Part shown: positions 1 through 8,836 of the stretch, one piece after another | How the letters are laid out: each line of letters opens with the position of its first letter | How positions within the stretch are numbered: the stretch's first letter is position 1 | Origin: STF1-138 sp035356975 | GTDB taxonomy: Bacteria > Patescibacteriota > Patescibacteriia > UBA1558 > S5-K13 | Assembly: GCA_035356975.1 (NCBI GenBank) | Contig: DAORGW010000008.1 | Coordinates: 1 to 32,719 of the forward strand | DNA: 32,719 bases | Reading direction: 5' to 3' | Notes under the pieces: model-generated | Told to the model about the DNA's origin: nothing | Databases searched by the model: none | What the model saw: the letters and a program-made list of their open reading frames with translations, nothing else | Translations under genes and position numbers: made by a program

Positions 1-91
1 TTGCCATGTTAATAGCCAAATTTTCAACGTGAGCTTCTACGCCACCTTGAATCATTGGAATTCCTTTTTGTCCTATATAGGCTATTCTCAT
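1..91 (-). CDS. Glycosyltransferase, N-terminus only (cut by window edge)
   Basis: The reading frame starts at ATG 91 and runs off the left edge after 30 codons. The visible part begins MRIAYIGQKGIP and continues with a GGVE-A-HVENLA pattern. This is the usual N-terminal Rossmann strand and glycine loop of GT-B fold (GT4-like) glycosyltransferases, where the GGxE segment lies near the acceptor site. It lies just downstream of another GT4-like gene on the same strand, 23 nt away, so it is probably part of the same polysaccharide operon. There is no Shine-Dalgarno sequence before the start. Donor and acceptor sugars cannot be inferred. Confidence 0.8.
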   Translation of the reverse strand, partial: MRIAYIGQKGIPMIQGGVEAHVENLAINMA

Positions 92-114
92 AGATATTTA
101 AAATTATTAATACT

Positions 115-1221
115 TTATTGAAATTTTTTATAAATTTTTATTAACTCATTGTAATAGTTACTATCTTTGAAGATATCACAATTTGTATTATAAGTTAATA
201 TATTATCATACATCAAATTATTTATTTTGTCAATGGCGTCTTTCTTATTTCTGTACTTATAAATTATTATATTTTTATTAAAGTCAGAAAGTTCTTTATT
301 CCCACCTAAATTTGGGGCTAAAATTAGCTTTTTTAGACGAATTGACTCAATTATGGCCATATTACACACTTCCTCACATAGGCTCGGTACAACGATAAAT
401 TTCGCCTTATTTATTAAATTTTCCAATTCTTTTCCAGATTTAAAACCCATTAATTTTATATAATTATCTAGTTTCAATTTTTTAATTAATTTTTCTATTT
501 TTTGTTTTTGATTTCCTTCCCCGACTATATAAAATTTAAAATCTTTAAAAGATTTTAAATTATTAATAAATTCTATCAGTCCCTTTTCTTTTGATAATCT
601 TCCGAAATATAGAAAATAATTTTCTTCATTTGTATTTTTATAAGAATCACAATTTATATTACAAAAATTATAAATTACATTGAGATTTTTAAACCCACGC
701 TTTTCAAATTTATTTTTAATAAATTTACTGGGGCAAATAAAAGCATTTATATTTTTCTTAAAATTAAAAAATAATTTTCTTAAAATAAATTCTTTTATTA
801 ATATAATATTTTTCAGATTAAAAATATTCCATTTTTTGTATAAATTAAAATTCGGGGAAATTATTGAATAATCATGCAAAGTCATAATAATCGGAATATT
901 TTTTTTCTTTATTTCAGAAATTATTGAATAAGTTAGGTGAAAATTTATATTGTGAATATGACAAACATCAAAAGTTTTGTCTTTAAGCAACTTTTTAATA
1001 CATTTTTTAGACTCAAAATTATAAAAATATTTTATTAAATTTTTTAATTTTTTATCATTATATTTTGGCCATAAATTTTCATTTTTAATATTTTTTTCAT
1101 GTTGCATACTAAAAATTGTCACTTCATGACCACACGCTTTTAACATTTCTTCTAAAGCTAAAAAATGTGCCTCAGAACCACCGCGTTTATAATAATAATT
1201 ATTTATTAACAATATTTTCAT
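115..1221 (-). CDS. GT4-like glycosyltransferase
   Basis: A 368-aa cytoplasmic GT-B fold glycosyltransferase, expected to add a sugar from a nucleotide-sugar to a lipid-linked glycan. The N-terminus (MKILLINNYYYKRGGSE) gives the first beta strand and the GGxE loop. HDYS near residue 116 and HIHNINFH near 89 match N-domain elements. The C-domain has FGRLSKEKG, VGEGNQ and the EX7E nucleotide-sugar motif (E284 to E292), followed by a GGNKE loop. Length is normal for GT4. The start ATG overlaps the stop of the upstream radical SAM gene as ATGA, so the two are probably translationally coupled. No SD is present. The substrate is unknown. Confidence 0.9.
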   Translation of the reverse strand: MKILLINNYYYKRGGSEAHFLALEEMLKACGHEVTIFSMQHEKNIKNENLWPKYNDKKLKNLIKYFYNFESKKCIKKLLKDKTFDVCHIHNINFHLTYSIISEIKKKNIPIIMTLHDYSIISPNFNLYKKWNIFNLKNIILIKEFILRKLFFNFKKNINAFICPSKFIKNKFEKRGFKNLNVIYNFCNINCDSYKNTNEENYFLYFGRLSKEKGLIEFINNLKSFKDFKFYIVGEGNQKQKIEKLIKKLKLDNYIKLMGFKSGKELENLINKAKFIVVPSLCEEVCNMAIIESIRLKKLILAPNLGGNKELSDFNKNIIIYKYRNKKDAIDKINNLMYDNILTYNTNCDIFKDSNYYNELIKIYKKFQ

Positions 1222-2171
1222 ATTTTAAATAACAATTTAATTTTTTCTTTTATGATCCAATAAATTACTTTATAAAAGTATTTTTTCATAGAACCCCTTG
1301 TGTTACAAATACTAAAATGCTCTTCAATATTACTTTTATAATATAAATCTTCTAAATTTGTGTCTTGTAAATTACCCAATTTTTCATTTATTAAATTACT
1401 TGGATAAATATCTCCACAAGAATCAATAAAAACAGAAAAATTACCGGAATCACTTGGAATTAATCTTTTCTTGTTTTTTAAAAAATACATTAATCCAAAA
1501 TCAAAATAAGCTCTCAAATATTTTTTAATATTATGTGATTTTAATTGATCGTAAATTATATAATTAATAGAATTTTCTAGTTGAGTATCAAACAATATTT
1601 CGTTGTCTTTTTTATTAAAATATATCTCAGAGTTTTGCACTGATGACATTGAAAATTCAATGTCTAATTCTTTTGATAAGTTATAAACATTTAAAAGTTC
1701 ATTTTTATTATAATCTGAAATTGTAAAGGCAATTCCTAGATTTTTTATATTAATTTCTTTTAATTTTTGAATTGTGTTTATTGCATTTTCATAAGAATTT
1801 TCTATTCCTCTTATTTTATTGTGAATTTCTTTATTTCCATCAATAGAAATTCTTATTCCTATATTTTTATCAATGAGTATTAATCTTTGCATGGTTTTTA
1901 CTATTAAATCTGTCATAAAACCATTACTTGAAATAATAATATTAGAGTTTGGATTATTTTGTTTTAATATTTTTATAATCTCATATAAATCCGTTCTTAA
2001 AAATGGTTCACCGCCTGATAAATTGATATACTTTAAATTGTATAATTTTTCAATATTTCGCAATAATAAATCAGCCGGATTTTGAATTTTCCAGATATTG
2101 CACATTTGACACCTTAAATTGCACCTTTCTGTGAGTGCTATAACTACACTTTTTATACTTGATTTTTTCAT
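1218..2171 (-). CDS. Radical SAM protein in a polysaccharide locus
   Basis: A 317-aa radical SAM enzyme of the MoaA/PqqE/SPASM-like superfamily. The CxxxCxxC cluster motif (C17, C21, C24) binds the 4Fe-4S cluster that cleaves SAM, and GGEP at residues 53-56 is the SAM-binding motif. The C-terminus resembles a reduced SPASM region, with a DSCGDIYPS segment, a LGNLQD segment and one later Cys. That is too few cysteines for two full auxiliary clusters. It is the first gene of an operon with the GT4 gene (ATGA overlap) and diverges from the O-antigen ligase-like gene across 54 nt. In this context it could modify a sugar, a lipid carrier or a peptide, but the sequence does not decide which. Confidence 0.88.
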   Translation of the reverse strand: MKKSSIKSVVIALTERCNLRCQMCNIWKIQNPADLLLRNIEKLYNLKYINLSGGEPFLRTDLYEIIKILKQNNPNSNIIISSNGFMTDLIVKTMQRLILIDKNIGIRISIDGNKEIHNKIRGIENSYENAINTIQKLKEINIKNLGIAFTISDYNKNELLNVYNLSKELDIEFSMSSVQNSEIYFNKKDNEILFDTQLENSINYIIYDQLKSHNIKKYLRAYFDFGLMYFLKNKKRLIPSDSGNFSVFIDSCGDIYPSNLINEKLGNLQDTNLEDLYYKSNIEEHFSICNTRGSMKKYFYKVIYWIIKEKIKLLFKI

Positions 2172-2225
2172 ATATATATGTTATAAATATATATTAACAT
2201 ATAATTAAATCATAATTAAAGAAAA

Positions 2226-3596
2226 ATGTCAAATGAATTGAATAAAAAGATTATAATCATTTTAGAGGCAATTTTATTTGTTTTTTCTATGTTTTTTATA
2301 AGTCTTTTAAATTTAAACTTAACAACATCTTTAGCTATTATAGTTATTGTAATTTTAATTCCATTATTTTTGATATATCCATATTATTCATTATTATTAC
2401 TTCTTATTGTAAGAAATTCCAGTGATTTATATGTAGAAAATATTTTTTTACATTTTTCATTTGCCTCAATAAATTTTTCGTCAATTTTAGGAATCATTAT
2501 AATCTTTTGGGCAATTTATCTAATTTTCAAAGAAAAGGTGAATATATTTAAAATACCATTATCTGTGCCATGGATTTTATTTTTGTTGTGCTCTGGCGCA
2601 AGTCTAATTTATACTATTGATTTTAATTCTAGTTTGAAATTTTTAACAAAATTGTTTGATTTTTATTTACTATATGTTCTTTTTTATAATTACTTTAAAA
2701 AAGCCGATAATAAGCATAAATTCAGAAAATATTTTATTTTAGCAATTCTTATTTCCTTTTTAATCCCAATTATATTTGGATTTTATCAATTTATATTTCA
2801 TGCTGGGTATATAGGACCAGAGGGTCTAAATAGACTATTTGGCACATTCACTCATCCAAATATATTTTCCTTTACACTACTCTTTTTCTTTTTTATTTTG
2901 GTAATTTTATATACAAAAGATCATAGGAAAAAAGATGAAAAAGAAAAAAAATTAATATTTTGGTTAATAACCATAACTCTATTTTTATTGATTAACACAT
3001 TTACAAGAAGTGCATGGATTGGAGTAATTTTATTTATATTCTTGTGCTTGTTTTTATACAATAAAAATAAAATTTTTGTAATCATTTATTATATTTGTGC
3101 TTTTTCATTTTTATTTTTTTTAATTATAAATTACACATCCCTCAAATATTATGACTTCAATAATATTGCTTTAATAAGAAGAATAACAACCTCTGATACT
3201 TCTGTTTCTTCAGGTGAGTGGAGATTAAACTCTTGGAAACAAATGTCAATTTATGTGCCCCAGTCCCCCTTTATTGGTTTTGGACTTGATACCTATAGGA
3301 TTTTGCGTGAAAAACAAATTTATTCAACTATTTATGAAGATCCATATTATGCGCATAATGATTATTTCCAAATATTAATTGAGCTTGGAATAATTGGTTT
3401 AATTTTGTATTGTAATTTATTAATACAAACATTTTACAAAATTTACAAAAAATATTTACAAAAAAAAGACAAAGCAATTCTTTTATCTTTGTTTGGAATA
3501 ATTATTATTTTTTCTATCGGATTCGTTGATAATATTTTAATGTCAACGTCTCTTCAGTGGTTATTGTGGTCTTATATTGCATTTTTACTTATATAA
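2226..3596 (+). CDS. O-antigen ligase / Wzy-like polymerase
   Basis: A 456-aa polytopic membrane protein with about ten to twelve hydrophobic segments. It contains the features of the O-antigen ligase/polymerase superfamily (Wzy_C-like). TFTRSAWIG lies before a transmembrane helix. A large external loop near residues 325-395 has FIGFGLDTYR and then YAHNDYFQILIELGIIGL, the conserved H-N-x-(Y/F) and E-x-G-x-x-G elements. Family members polymerise or transfer lipid-linked glycans on the outer face of the membrane. Ligase and polymerase cannot be separated by sequence alone, and a monoderm would be expected to use it as a polymerase or for glycan transfer to protein or wall. There is no clear SD. 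Confidence 0.85.
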   Translation: MSNELNKKIIIILEAILFVFSMFFISLLNLNLTTSLAIIVIVILIPLFLIYPYYSLLLLLIVRNSSDLYVENIFLHFSFASINFSSILGIIIIFWAIYLIFKEKVNIFKIPLSVPWILFLLCSGASLIYTIDFNSSLKFLTKLFDFYLLYVLFYNYFKKADNKHKFRKYFILAILISFLIPIIFGFYQFIFHAGYIGPEGLNRLFGTFTHPNIFSFTLLFFFFILVILYTKDHRKKDEKEKKLIFWLITITLFLLINTFTRSAWIGVILFIFLCLFLYNKNKIFVIIYYICAFSFLFFLIINYTSLKYYDFNNIALIRRITTSDTSVSSGEWRLNSWKQMSIYVPQSPFIGFGLDTYRILREKQIYSTIYEDPYYAHNDYFQILIELGIIGLILYCNLLIQTFYKIYKKYLQKKDKAILLSLFGIIIIFSIGFVDNILMSTSLQWLLWSYIAFLLI

Positions 3597-3603
3597 ATAA
3601 AAA

Positions 3604-3632
3604 AGAGGTGAAAGATTTTTACTTCCACCCCT
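3604..3632 (-). terminator. Rho-independent terminator of the secreted-protein pair
   Basis: Imperfect inverted repeat with arms 3604-3614 and 3622-3632. On the minus strand it is followed by a run of six T and then ATTT. It lies 13 nt past the stop of the 3645 gene and between convergent genes. There is no useful U-tract on the plus strand. Confidence 0.65.
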
Positions 3633-3644
3633 ATATTAAATTAC

Positions 3645-4115
3645 TTATTGCCTCATTGTTCCTCTTGCAATGGGCAATCTTTGTTGATTAATTTCCACTT
3701 CAAAGTGGGGATTTCTGTCTTTGGAATTTCCAGAAACAGAATAGTTTGAGAATTTATCTACTAAGCTAAAAGCTTTTCGATTTCCTCTTGTTGAAAATTC
3801 CCATGTGAAGTCGTATATCCCAGTTGCTGGCATGGGAATCTTGGACCAGGCACCTTGATCATTTAGGTGTACATAGGTCCATTTTTTGTTTAAATACAGT
3901 ACGCCACTCAGGATGCAGGATTTTTCAGAGGGGCCTATCATGGTACCATCATCCTGTACCAACAAAAATTCCATTTGGGGGTCAAATGAGTAGTGGACAA
4001 CCAGAGAGTCATTCTCTGTGTACACATAGACCCTTTCAATGGTACGTTGTGCGAAAACCGGTAAGATGGTCATCAACATGACAACCATAGTGAATACAAA
4101 AATCATTTTTTTCAT
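3645..4115 (-). CDS. Small secreted protein, unknown family
   Basis: I start this 156-aa protein at ATG 4115, not at an upstream in-frame ATG at 4154. A perfect AGGAGG lies at 4121-4126, and the shorter start gives a classic signal peptide: MKKM, a hydrophobic stretch, then VFA before Q. The mature part is about 135 aa, rich in aromatic and beta-prone residues, with no recognisable motif. It follows the barrel-like gene by 20 nt in the same direction, so both are probably one operon and both products are exported. Base composition is visibly richer in G and C than in the flanking polysaccharide genes, and the strong SD also differs from them. Function unknown. Confidence 0.75.
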   Translation of the reverse strand: MKKMIFVFTMVVMLMTILPVFAQRTIERVYVYTENDSLVVHYSFDPQMEFLLVQDDGTMIGPSEKSCILSGVLYLNKKWTYVHLNDQGAWSKIPMPATGIYDFTWEFSTRGNRKAFSLVDKFSNYSVSGNSKDRNPHFEVEINQQRLPIARGTMRQ

Positions 4116-4135
4116 TTTATCCTCCTGATAAAATA

Positions 4136-5602
4136 TTAGAATTTCCAGTTCCAAAATCCCGTGAGTTTGAGTTCTAAAAGCTCATCCTCATTATTATTTA
4201 TCGGGTTCTGATTTTTTTCTGTTATTTTTGAATATCCACAAATGAACTCCCAATACAGATTTGGTATTCCCAAAAATGTTTGAGGTCTATAAAACACACC
4301 TAAAGACAAATCTCTTCTTTTGTAATCACTCCATTCATTAACTCCATCTTGAAATTGATAATGATTGATGCCTCGGTGACGCAAGAAGAAAATTGTATTT
4401 CGTCCAATTTGTATTCCGACTCTTGGCTCCCAAGAACTATGCTTAAATTTAGGAGCCGTCAAAGAATCGATTCTTTCCCCAGGTGTAAACCTATAACTCC
4501 CGCTCAGAAATAAATACCACGGATTTGGCTCTAACTTAATAGAGCCCTTAATTTCCGACGTTCCTAATTTAGAATTTAGAGGTCTCACATCCTGAGCTAT
4601 ATACATCTCCACATGATCTTTTCCAGTTCTGTCAAGGAATTGATCCCATTGAATATAAGGACCAAGTTCAAGACGTCCAAATGAATCACTTTGAAGACGT
4701 TTAAGCCACCAATAGTGAGTGAATTCATAATATCTGAACTCACATCCCATTTCAAACCACGTTCTGTGATTCCAGCTCTTCACACCACCTATTCGCCAGT
4801 TCCAATCTATGGGACCATCTTGATAACCCCAATCAAAACTGGTTGTAATAGCCGAAGATTCGAAACCACACTTTACTCTTACATTACCCATTAAAGACCA
4901 GATAAAATGATCATTGGGTTTATCAGAGAAGTGATCTTGAGAATGAGAAACCCAGCCATTTATTTTGCAAAATGGTTTTGCCTCAACTTCTACAGTATCA
5001 CGAATGATGGTTTCGTAATATTCTGGTACCGGATAGTATACGGGTACTTGCACTTCAATACGAACAGGTTCAGTGGGAATCTCGACTACTCTTTCGACTC
5101 TGGGTCTGAATTTCAAACAAACATTGTTGCATTGAGTTTTACCATTTAACCCGGTTTGAAACCAATACATATCAACAAGTCTGTTAAAAACTAAATCCTC
5201 AGCGGTGATGAGCCACGCGCTAGCGGGTTGTCCACCAAACTGAGAGTCAAAACCAGTTCCTATTGTTATGGTACCTATCACGACCTTAAGTTTTGATGAG
5301 GATACGCCTCCATAGACTTCAGCATCAAATCGGTTACCAGATATGACCAAAGTTTTTGATATATTTCCTCTATTCCAATTCGCCTTAAGCGTGTCAGCAC
5401 ATGCCTGAGATATCAACCCAATATGCTGAAGAAAAACGACATTATCATCGAGGGTTGTGAGAACATTTACGTCCCCACCCATACGATCCCATGTGAAATT
5501 TTTATACTTCACCTCATAATCCCTTCCGTTGAATTTAGCGGCAAAAGAAATTGCCGGGAAACAACAGAAAAGAACGACTACCAAGAACAATATCCTTTTC
5601 AT
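4136..5602 (-). CDS. Secreted protein with outer-membrane-barrel-like C-terminus
   Basis: A 488-aa protein with a clear signal peptide (MKRILFLVV, hydrophobic core, SFA cleavage near residue 21). Three parts can be seen. Residues about 22-165 form a mixed globular domain. Residues about 170-205 are a Val/Pro/Glu-rich linker with repeated VEIP/VPVYYPVPE character. Residues about 210-488 are a Trp/Tyr-rich stretch of alternating strands. The chain ends in FWNWKF with a terminal Phe, as in the beta-signal of outer-membrane proteins. AGGAGG lies just upstream of the ATG. This is unexpected in a CPR-like genome, which should lack an outer membrane. It could instead be a cell-surface beta-rich protein, a horizontally acquired gene or an assembly chimera. 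I do not recognise the family. Confidence 0.75.
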   Translation of the reverse strand: MKRILFLVVVLFCCFPAISFAAKFNGRDYEVKYKNFTWDRMGGDVNVLTTLDDNVVFLQHIGLISQACADTLKANWNRGNISKTLVISGNRFDAEVYGGVSSSKLKVVIGTITIGTGFDSQFGGQPASAWLITAEDLVFNRLVDMYWFQTGLNGKTQCNNVCLKFRPRVERVVEIPTEPVRIEVQVPVYYPVPEYYETIIRDTVEVEAKPFCKINGWVSHSQDHFSDKPNDHFIWSLMGNVRVKCGFESSAITTSFDWGYQDGPIDWNWRIGGVKSWNHRTWFEMGCEFRYYEFTHYWWLKRLQSDSFGRLELGPYIQWDQFLDRTGKDHVEMYIAQDVRPLNSKLGTSEIKGSIKLEPNPWYLFLSGSYRFTPGERIDSLTAPKFKHSSWEPRVGIQIGRNTIFFLRHRGINHYQFQDGVNEWSDYKRRDLSLGVFYRPQTFLGIPNLYWEFICGYSKITEKNQNPINNNEDELLELKLTGFWNWKF

Positions 5603-5649
5603 TGTTCCTCCTTTATTTTTTTAATTTGTCAATTTACTTTTTATCTAAA

Positions 5650-5664
5650 ACGACTATTTGTCGT
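5650..5664 (-). terminator. Weak terminator after the Wzz-like gene
   Basis: Five-base-pair hairpin (ACGAC/GTCGT with a 5-nt loop), followed on the minus strand by TTTTA. It lies just past the Wzz-like stop and before the SD-led secreted-protein pair. It is short, so readthrough is likely. Confidence 0.35.
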
Positions 5665-5669
5665 GATAT

Positions 5670-6512
5670 TTAATTATTTCTATTTAATAATCTTTTTCTC
5701 AACTCATCAAAATCAATATTATCTGTAATATTTTTACTTTGCGAATCCATGTTTAAATTTTCACTCTCCACCATTTCTTGCTCAATTTCTGCCTGATTAA
5801 AAACTAATTTTATTTTCTGATTTGTTTTTATTCTTTTATGATCTGAGTTAAAAAAATTATTCAAACTTACATCAAAATTTGTATATTTATTTGGAAAAAG
5901 CATCATAAATGAAATATTGAAAAATATTGCAAGCATCAAACTCATAAATAAATTTACAAACCAATTTGGTCTTACTGGATAATTTGAAGTAACTGGATTA
6001 TCAATAATTTGTAATTTAATTAAATCTCCTGCTCCATGATAATCTTTGTGATATTCAAACAAGGTTGAAACAACATTATTTAAAAATTTTTCTGCATTAA
6101 AAGCTGATTCATTGTATGTTTTTATTTCTAATATAGAAGTGTTTGGAATGATTTTTACATCAATTTGTTTTTTCCAATAGTTTCTTTTTTGTTTTTCGCT
6201 TGCATAAAAAACAAATGGAGTATCTGGATATTTTTCTATTACTTTAGCCCTAAATGATGATGATAATATTGCATCACTTAAATTTTTTGTAATTGCCTCA
6301 GATGATTTACTAGCAATATAAGCATCCATTTGCATTTGCTGATTCTGAATTACTAAAACTTTTGCCGTTGATGAATATTCCATTTTTTGAAAAGCTGTTA
6401 AAATACTAGAAATCAATATAAAAATAAGTACAAAGAAAACAAACACAAACTTATTTTGTATTGAAAAGTTTAATATACTTTCTGATTTAGTTGTCGTAAT
6501 TTTATTATTCAT
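5670..6512 (-). CDS. Wzz-like chain-length determinant / polysaccharide co-polymerase
   Basis: A 280-aa protein with a transmembrane segment near residues 22-41, an extracytoplasmic domain of about 140 aa and a second transmembrane segment near 185-208. That topology is typical of polysaccharide co-polymerases. The motif NPVTSNYPVRPNW just before the second helix matches the Pro-rich signature of Wzz-type proteins. The cytoplasmic tail of about 70 aa has no Walker motifs, so it is not a fused tyrosine kinase. The gene begins 1 nt after the DUF4012 stop and is probably translated from the same mRNA. The expected role is control of glycan chain length together with the O-antigen ligase/polymerase-like protein at 2226. 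Confidence 0.8.
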   Translation of the reverse strand: MNNKITTTKSESILNFSIQNKFVFVFFVLIFILISSILTAFQKMEYSSTAKVLVIQNQQMQMDAYIASKSSEAITKNLSDAILSSSFRAKVIEKYPDTPFVFYASEKQKRNYWKKQIDVKIIPNTSILEIKTYNESAFNAEKFLNNVVSTLFEYHKDYHGAGDLIKLQIIDNPVTSNYPVRPNWFVNLFMSLMLAIFFNISFMMLFPNKYTNFDVSLNNFFNSDHKRIKTNQKIKLVFNQAEIEQEMVESENLNMDSQSKNITDNIDFDELRKRLLNRNN

Positions 6513-6513
6513 A

Positions 6514-8265
6514 TTATTTTATGATTATTTCCTTATCATTATTTAAATCAAAATTTGATTCAAAATCTAATATATTTAATTTATAATTTACATTTTTTAC
6601 TCCTGGTTGTTTTTGTATAAACAATTTATAACTTTTATCATTTATTTGATTTTTTATATTTTCTGGTAATCTATATTTAAATGTTAATGTATTTGATGTT
6701 TTTGGTTCTATCGCAATAAATGTTCCAAAAATTGTTTTGTTATATAAGTCTTTTATATCTGTAATTCCTGGTTTATCTGATCTATCCGTATCCATAGAAC
6801 CCCTTGTTTCAAGTAACCATGAACCACGTGGAACTAAAATTCTTGTATATGTTCTATATCTAGTAGAATTCCATGAAAATGTTCCGTTGTGTTTGTATGT
6901 TATTTCAAGTGTGGCAATATAATCATTTTCAATTTTTTCTACACTATATTTTATAAATCTTTCTAAAAACTGATCTGATTTATAGCTCGCTAAATTACTA
7001 TCTACTATCATTAAATAATCTGAATTTATATTTTTTATTTCTCCTGCCCAGTTATTTTTTACTAAAATATTTTGAATTTCTGGATCTGTGCTATATAAAA
7101 TTATATCTTTAGTTTTTAAATGAGCATCAATTATATTTAAAATTTTTGAATAATCAGATAAATTTCTATTTTTTAATCCGTCAAGCATTGAACTTGCCAA
7201 ATTTTTAATTATATCTTTTCTATCCCAAGAAGTTATACCTCTTTCTTTATAATATAATTCAACAGCCTTTTGTAAATCATCTGTAAAATTTTCTTTTTCA
7301 AAAATCACTCCTTCTATATTTTGGATACCAATTACACCTAGTATTTCTCCTACAACTGATGGGGTAATTGCAATTACACCGTCTATTTTTGTATTATCTT
7401 GCGATTCTAATTTATATAAATTTATACAATCATTCATTGATGATGGAAAATCAGGTTCAAAGTTACAATCTCTCATATACCACTCGGGTGTTTTTAAATA
7501 TTTTGTAATTGCTTCTGGTGCTTTATTTTTTAATTTTCCAATTGATTCACTATCCAAATGATATATATCATCAATAAATAAATTTTTTATTTTTGTATCC
7601 CGTATTGTTAAAATTCCGTAAGTTCCTATAAATCCACCCGTTGGACGAAGCTCTGTATTGTTTTGGAATAATAATAAATATTTTTTTTCTTCACTTTTTC
7701 CAACTATATCATAAATATGTTTATCAAATGGTTCTAAAAATTTTAATGCGTTTGAAATAAATTCTACACTCTCAGATAATTTACTATTTTTTAAATTAAC
7801 AATACTGTTTAATACATCTAAATTTTTTGCTAAGTTTTCAAAACTTATCTTTAAGTTTTTCAGAGCATCTTTATTTTTAAAAAAATAAATTAAAATATCG
7901 TTTTTTGAAATATCTTCATTTGCTTCTGATAAAATCTGACTCAAGCTATTTGTAATTATTTTTGCATTATCTACAACACCATTTACTGCATTAAATTTTT
8001 CATTTACAACTGGTATTAATTTAAAAATTGAAAGTGTTTTTAAATTTTTTTGTATTATTGAAATATTATCATTTGTTTGATTTAACAATATCTTCACAGA
8101 ATCAAAATCATCTTGTTTTATATAATCTTCAATTTTTACTAAATTATTTTTGATTATCTTTGTTTGTGAATAAACCGATTTTATAGGTAAAAATACAAAA
8201 AATATACTGTAAATAAATACTATTAATATAATTACTAAAATTATTGGTTTTTTCTTTTTTAACAT
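6514..8265 (-). CDS. DUF4012 membrane-anchored protein
   Basis: A 583-aa protein with one N-terminal transmembrane helix (residues about 8-29) and a large extracytoplasmic part. Residues about 30-190 are helical and probably coiled. The DUF4012 signature follows: LLLFQNNTELRPTGGFIGTYG, a DIYHLD segment, then RDCNFEPDFPSS. DUF4012 proteins are common in CPR, Actinobacteria and Chloroflexi and often sit in exopolysaccharide loci; their biochemistry is not established. The C-terminal 150 aa look like a beta-rich domain. The gene has a weak SD (GAAGGA) and a consensus-like promoter upstream, and it heads an operon with the Wzz-like gene. Confidence 0.88.
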   Translation of the reverse strand: MLKKKKPIILVIILIVFIYSIFFVFLPIKSVYSQTKIIKNNLVKIEDYIKQDDFDSVKILLNQTNDNISIIQKNLKTLSIFKLIPVVNEKFNAVNGVVDNAKIITNSLSQILSEANEDISKNDILIYFFKNKDALKNLKISFENLAKNLDVLNSIVNLKNSKLSESVEFISNALKFLEPFDKHIYDIVGKSEEKKYLLLFQNNTELRPTGGFIGTYGILTIRDTKIKNLFIDDIYHLDSESIGKLKNKAPEAITKYLKTPEWYMRDCNFEPDFPSSMNDCINLYKLESQDNTKIDGVIAITPSVVGEILGVIGIQNIEGVIFEKENFTDDLQKAVELYYKERGITSWDRKDIIKNLASSMLDGLKNRNLSDYSKILNIIDAHLKTKDIILYSTDPEIQNILVKNNWAGEIKNINSDYLMIVDSNLASYKSDQFLERFIKYSVEKIENDYIATLEITYKHNGTFSWNSTRYRTYTRILVPRGSWLLETRGSMDTDRSDKPGITDIKDLYNKTIFGTFIAIEPKTSNTLTFKYRLPENIKNQINDKSYKLFIQKQPGVKNVNYKLNILDFESNFDLNNDKEIIIK

Positions 8266-8315
8266 TGTTCCTTCTATATTATTATCTTAACATTTTGAAT
8301 TATTTATAACAGTTT

Positions 8316-8344
8316 ATCTTAAACTAAAAATAAAAATTTGTCAA
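8316..8344 (-). promoter_or_regulatory. Sigma70-like promoter of the DUF4012 operon
   Basis: On the minus strand TTGACA (8339-8344) is separated by 17 nt from TAAGAT (8316-8321), about 50 nt upstream of the DUF4012 start. Confidence 0.55.
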
Positions 8345-8395
8345 GTTTTATTAATGTTGACAAATTATTATTTATATATTATTATATAATAATAC

Positions 8396-8423
8396 AAAAA
8401 TCGCCCAAATAAAGGCGATTTTT
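8396..8423. terminator. Bidirectional rho-independent terminator
   Basis: Perfect stem AAAAATCGCC / GGCGATTTTT with an 8-nt loop and T-runs on both strands. On the minus strand it ends the transcript of the 8460 gene. The stretch 8266-8459 holds no gene; it contains this terminator and the DUF4012 promoter. Confidence 0.8.
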
Positions 8424-8459
8424 CATTTTTTATAAAAAATATGTAAATTTCAATATCTC

Positions 8460-8777
8460 CTAACTATTAGGAGACTTTTTATATTTTTTTAAAATTAAAA
8501 TGATTAAAAAAAGAGCTATTGTGAAAAATATTGCACCATAAAAACAGGGTGTTAAAAAAGGATTTGTAAGTGTTTGTGTTTGTTCCAGTGGAAAAAATTG
8601 ACCCAAATTTGTACTACATCCAGTTTTACAAGGTTTATTATTTATATAATTTACAAGTTCAAATATAAAATTTCCCCAAGCAAAAATTGTTCCACAAAGA
8701 AGAATTATAAATTCTATTATAATTAATTTTTTCATATTTAAACCATTAGATATATTTTTTTGATTTTCTATGTCCAT
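8460..8777 (-). CDS. Small two-helix membrane protein, unknown
   Basis: A 105-aa protein with two hydrophobic segments (residues about 17-38 and 78-96). The loop between them carries CKTGC and a third Cys just before the second helix. The loop probably faces outside, so a disulfide or metal site is possible but not shown. An in-frame ATG at residue 15 (MKKLIIIEF) would place the first helix at the N-terminus and is an equally plausible start. No SD helps to choose. It lies upstream of the terminator at 8396 and downstream of the SIMPL gene on the same strand. I do not recognise a family. Confidence 0.6.
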   Translation of the reverse strand: MDIENQKNISNGLNMKKLIIIEFIILLCGTIFAWGNFIFELVNYINNKPCKTGCSTNLGQFFPLEQTQTLTNPFLTPCFYGAIFFTIALFLIILILKKYKKSPNS

Positions 8778-8836
8778 ATAATTATTTTTATTTTAAATGC
8801 CCGAAAAATTTTTGTCTTTATTTATCTAACGGGTCG

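Noticed and set aside
4116..4154. Upstream in-frame start for the small secreted protein
   Set aside because: It would place 13 extra residues before the signal peptide and lacks an SD, while ATG 4115 has AGGAGG at the right distance.
8357..8395. Plus-strand promoter (TTGACA with TATAAT-like boxes) before the terminator at 8396
   Set aside because: Spacing of the possible -10 boxes is wrong (11 or 22 nt), and nothing but the terminator follows; chance in AT-rich DNA.
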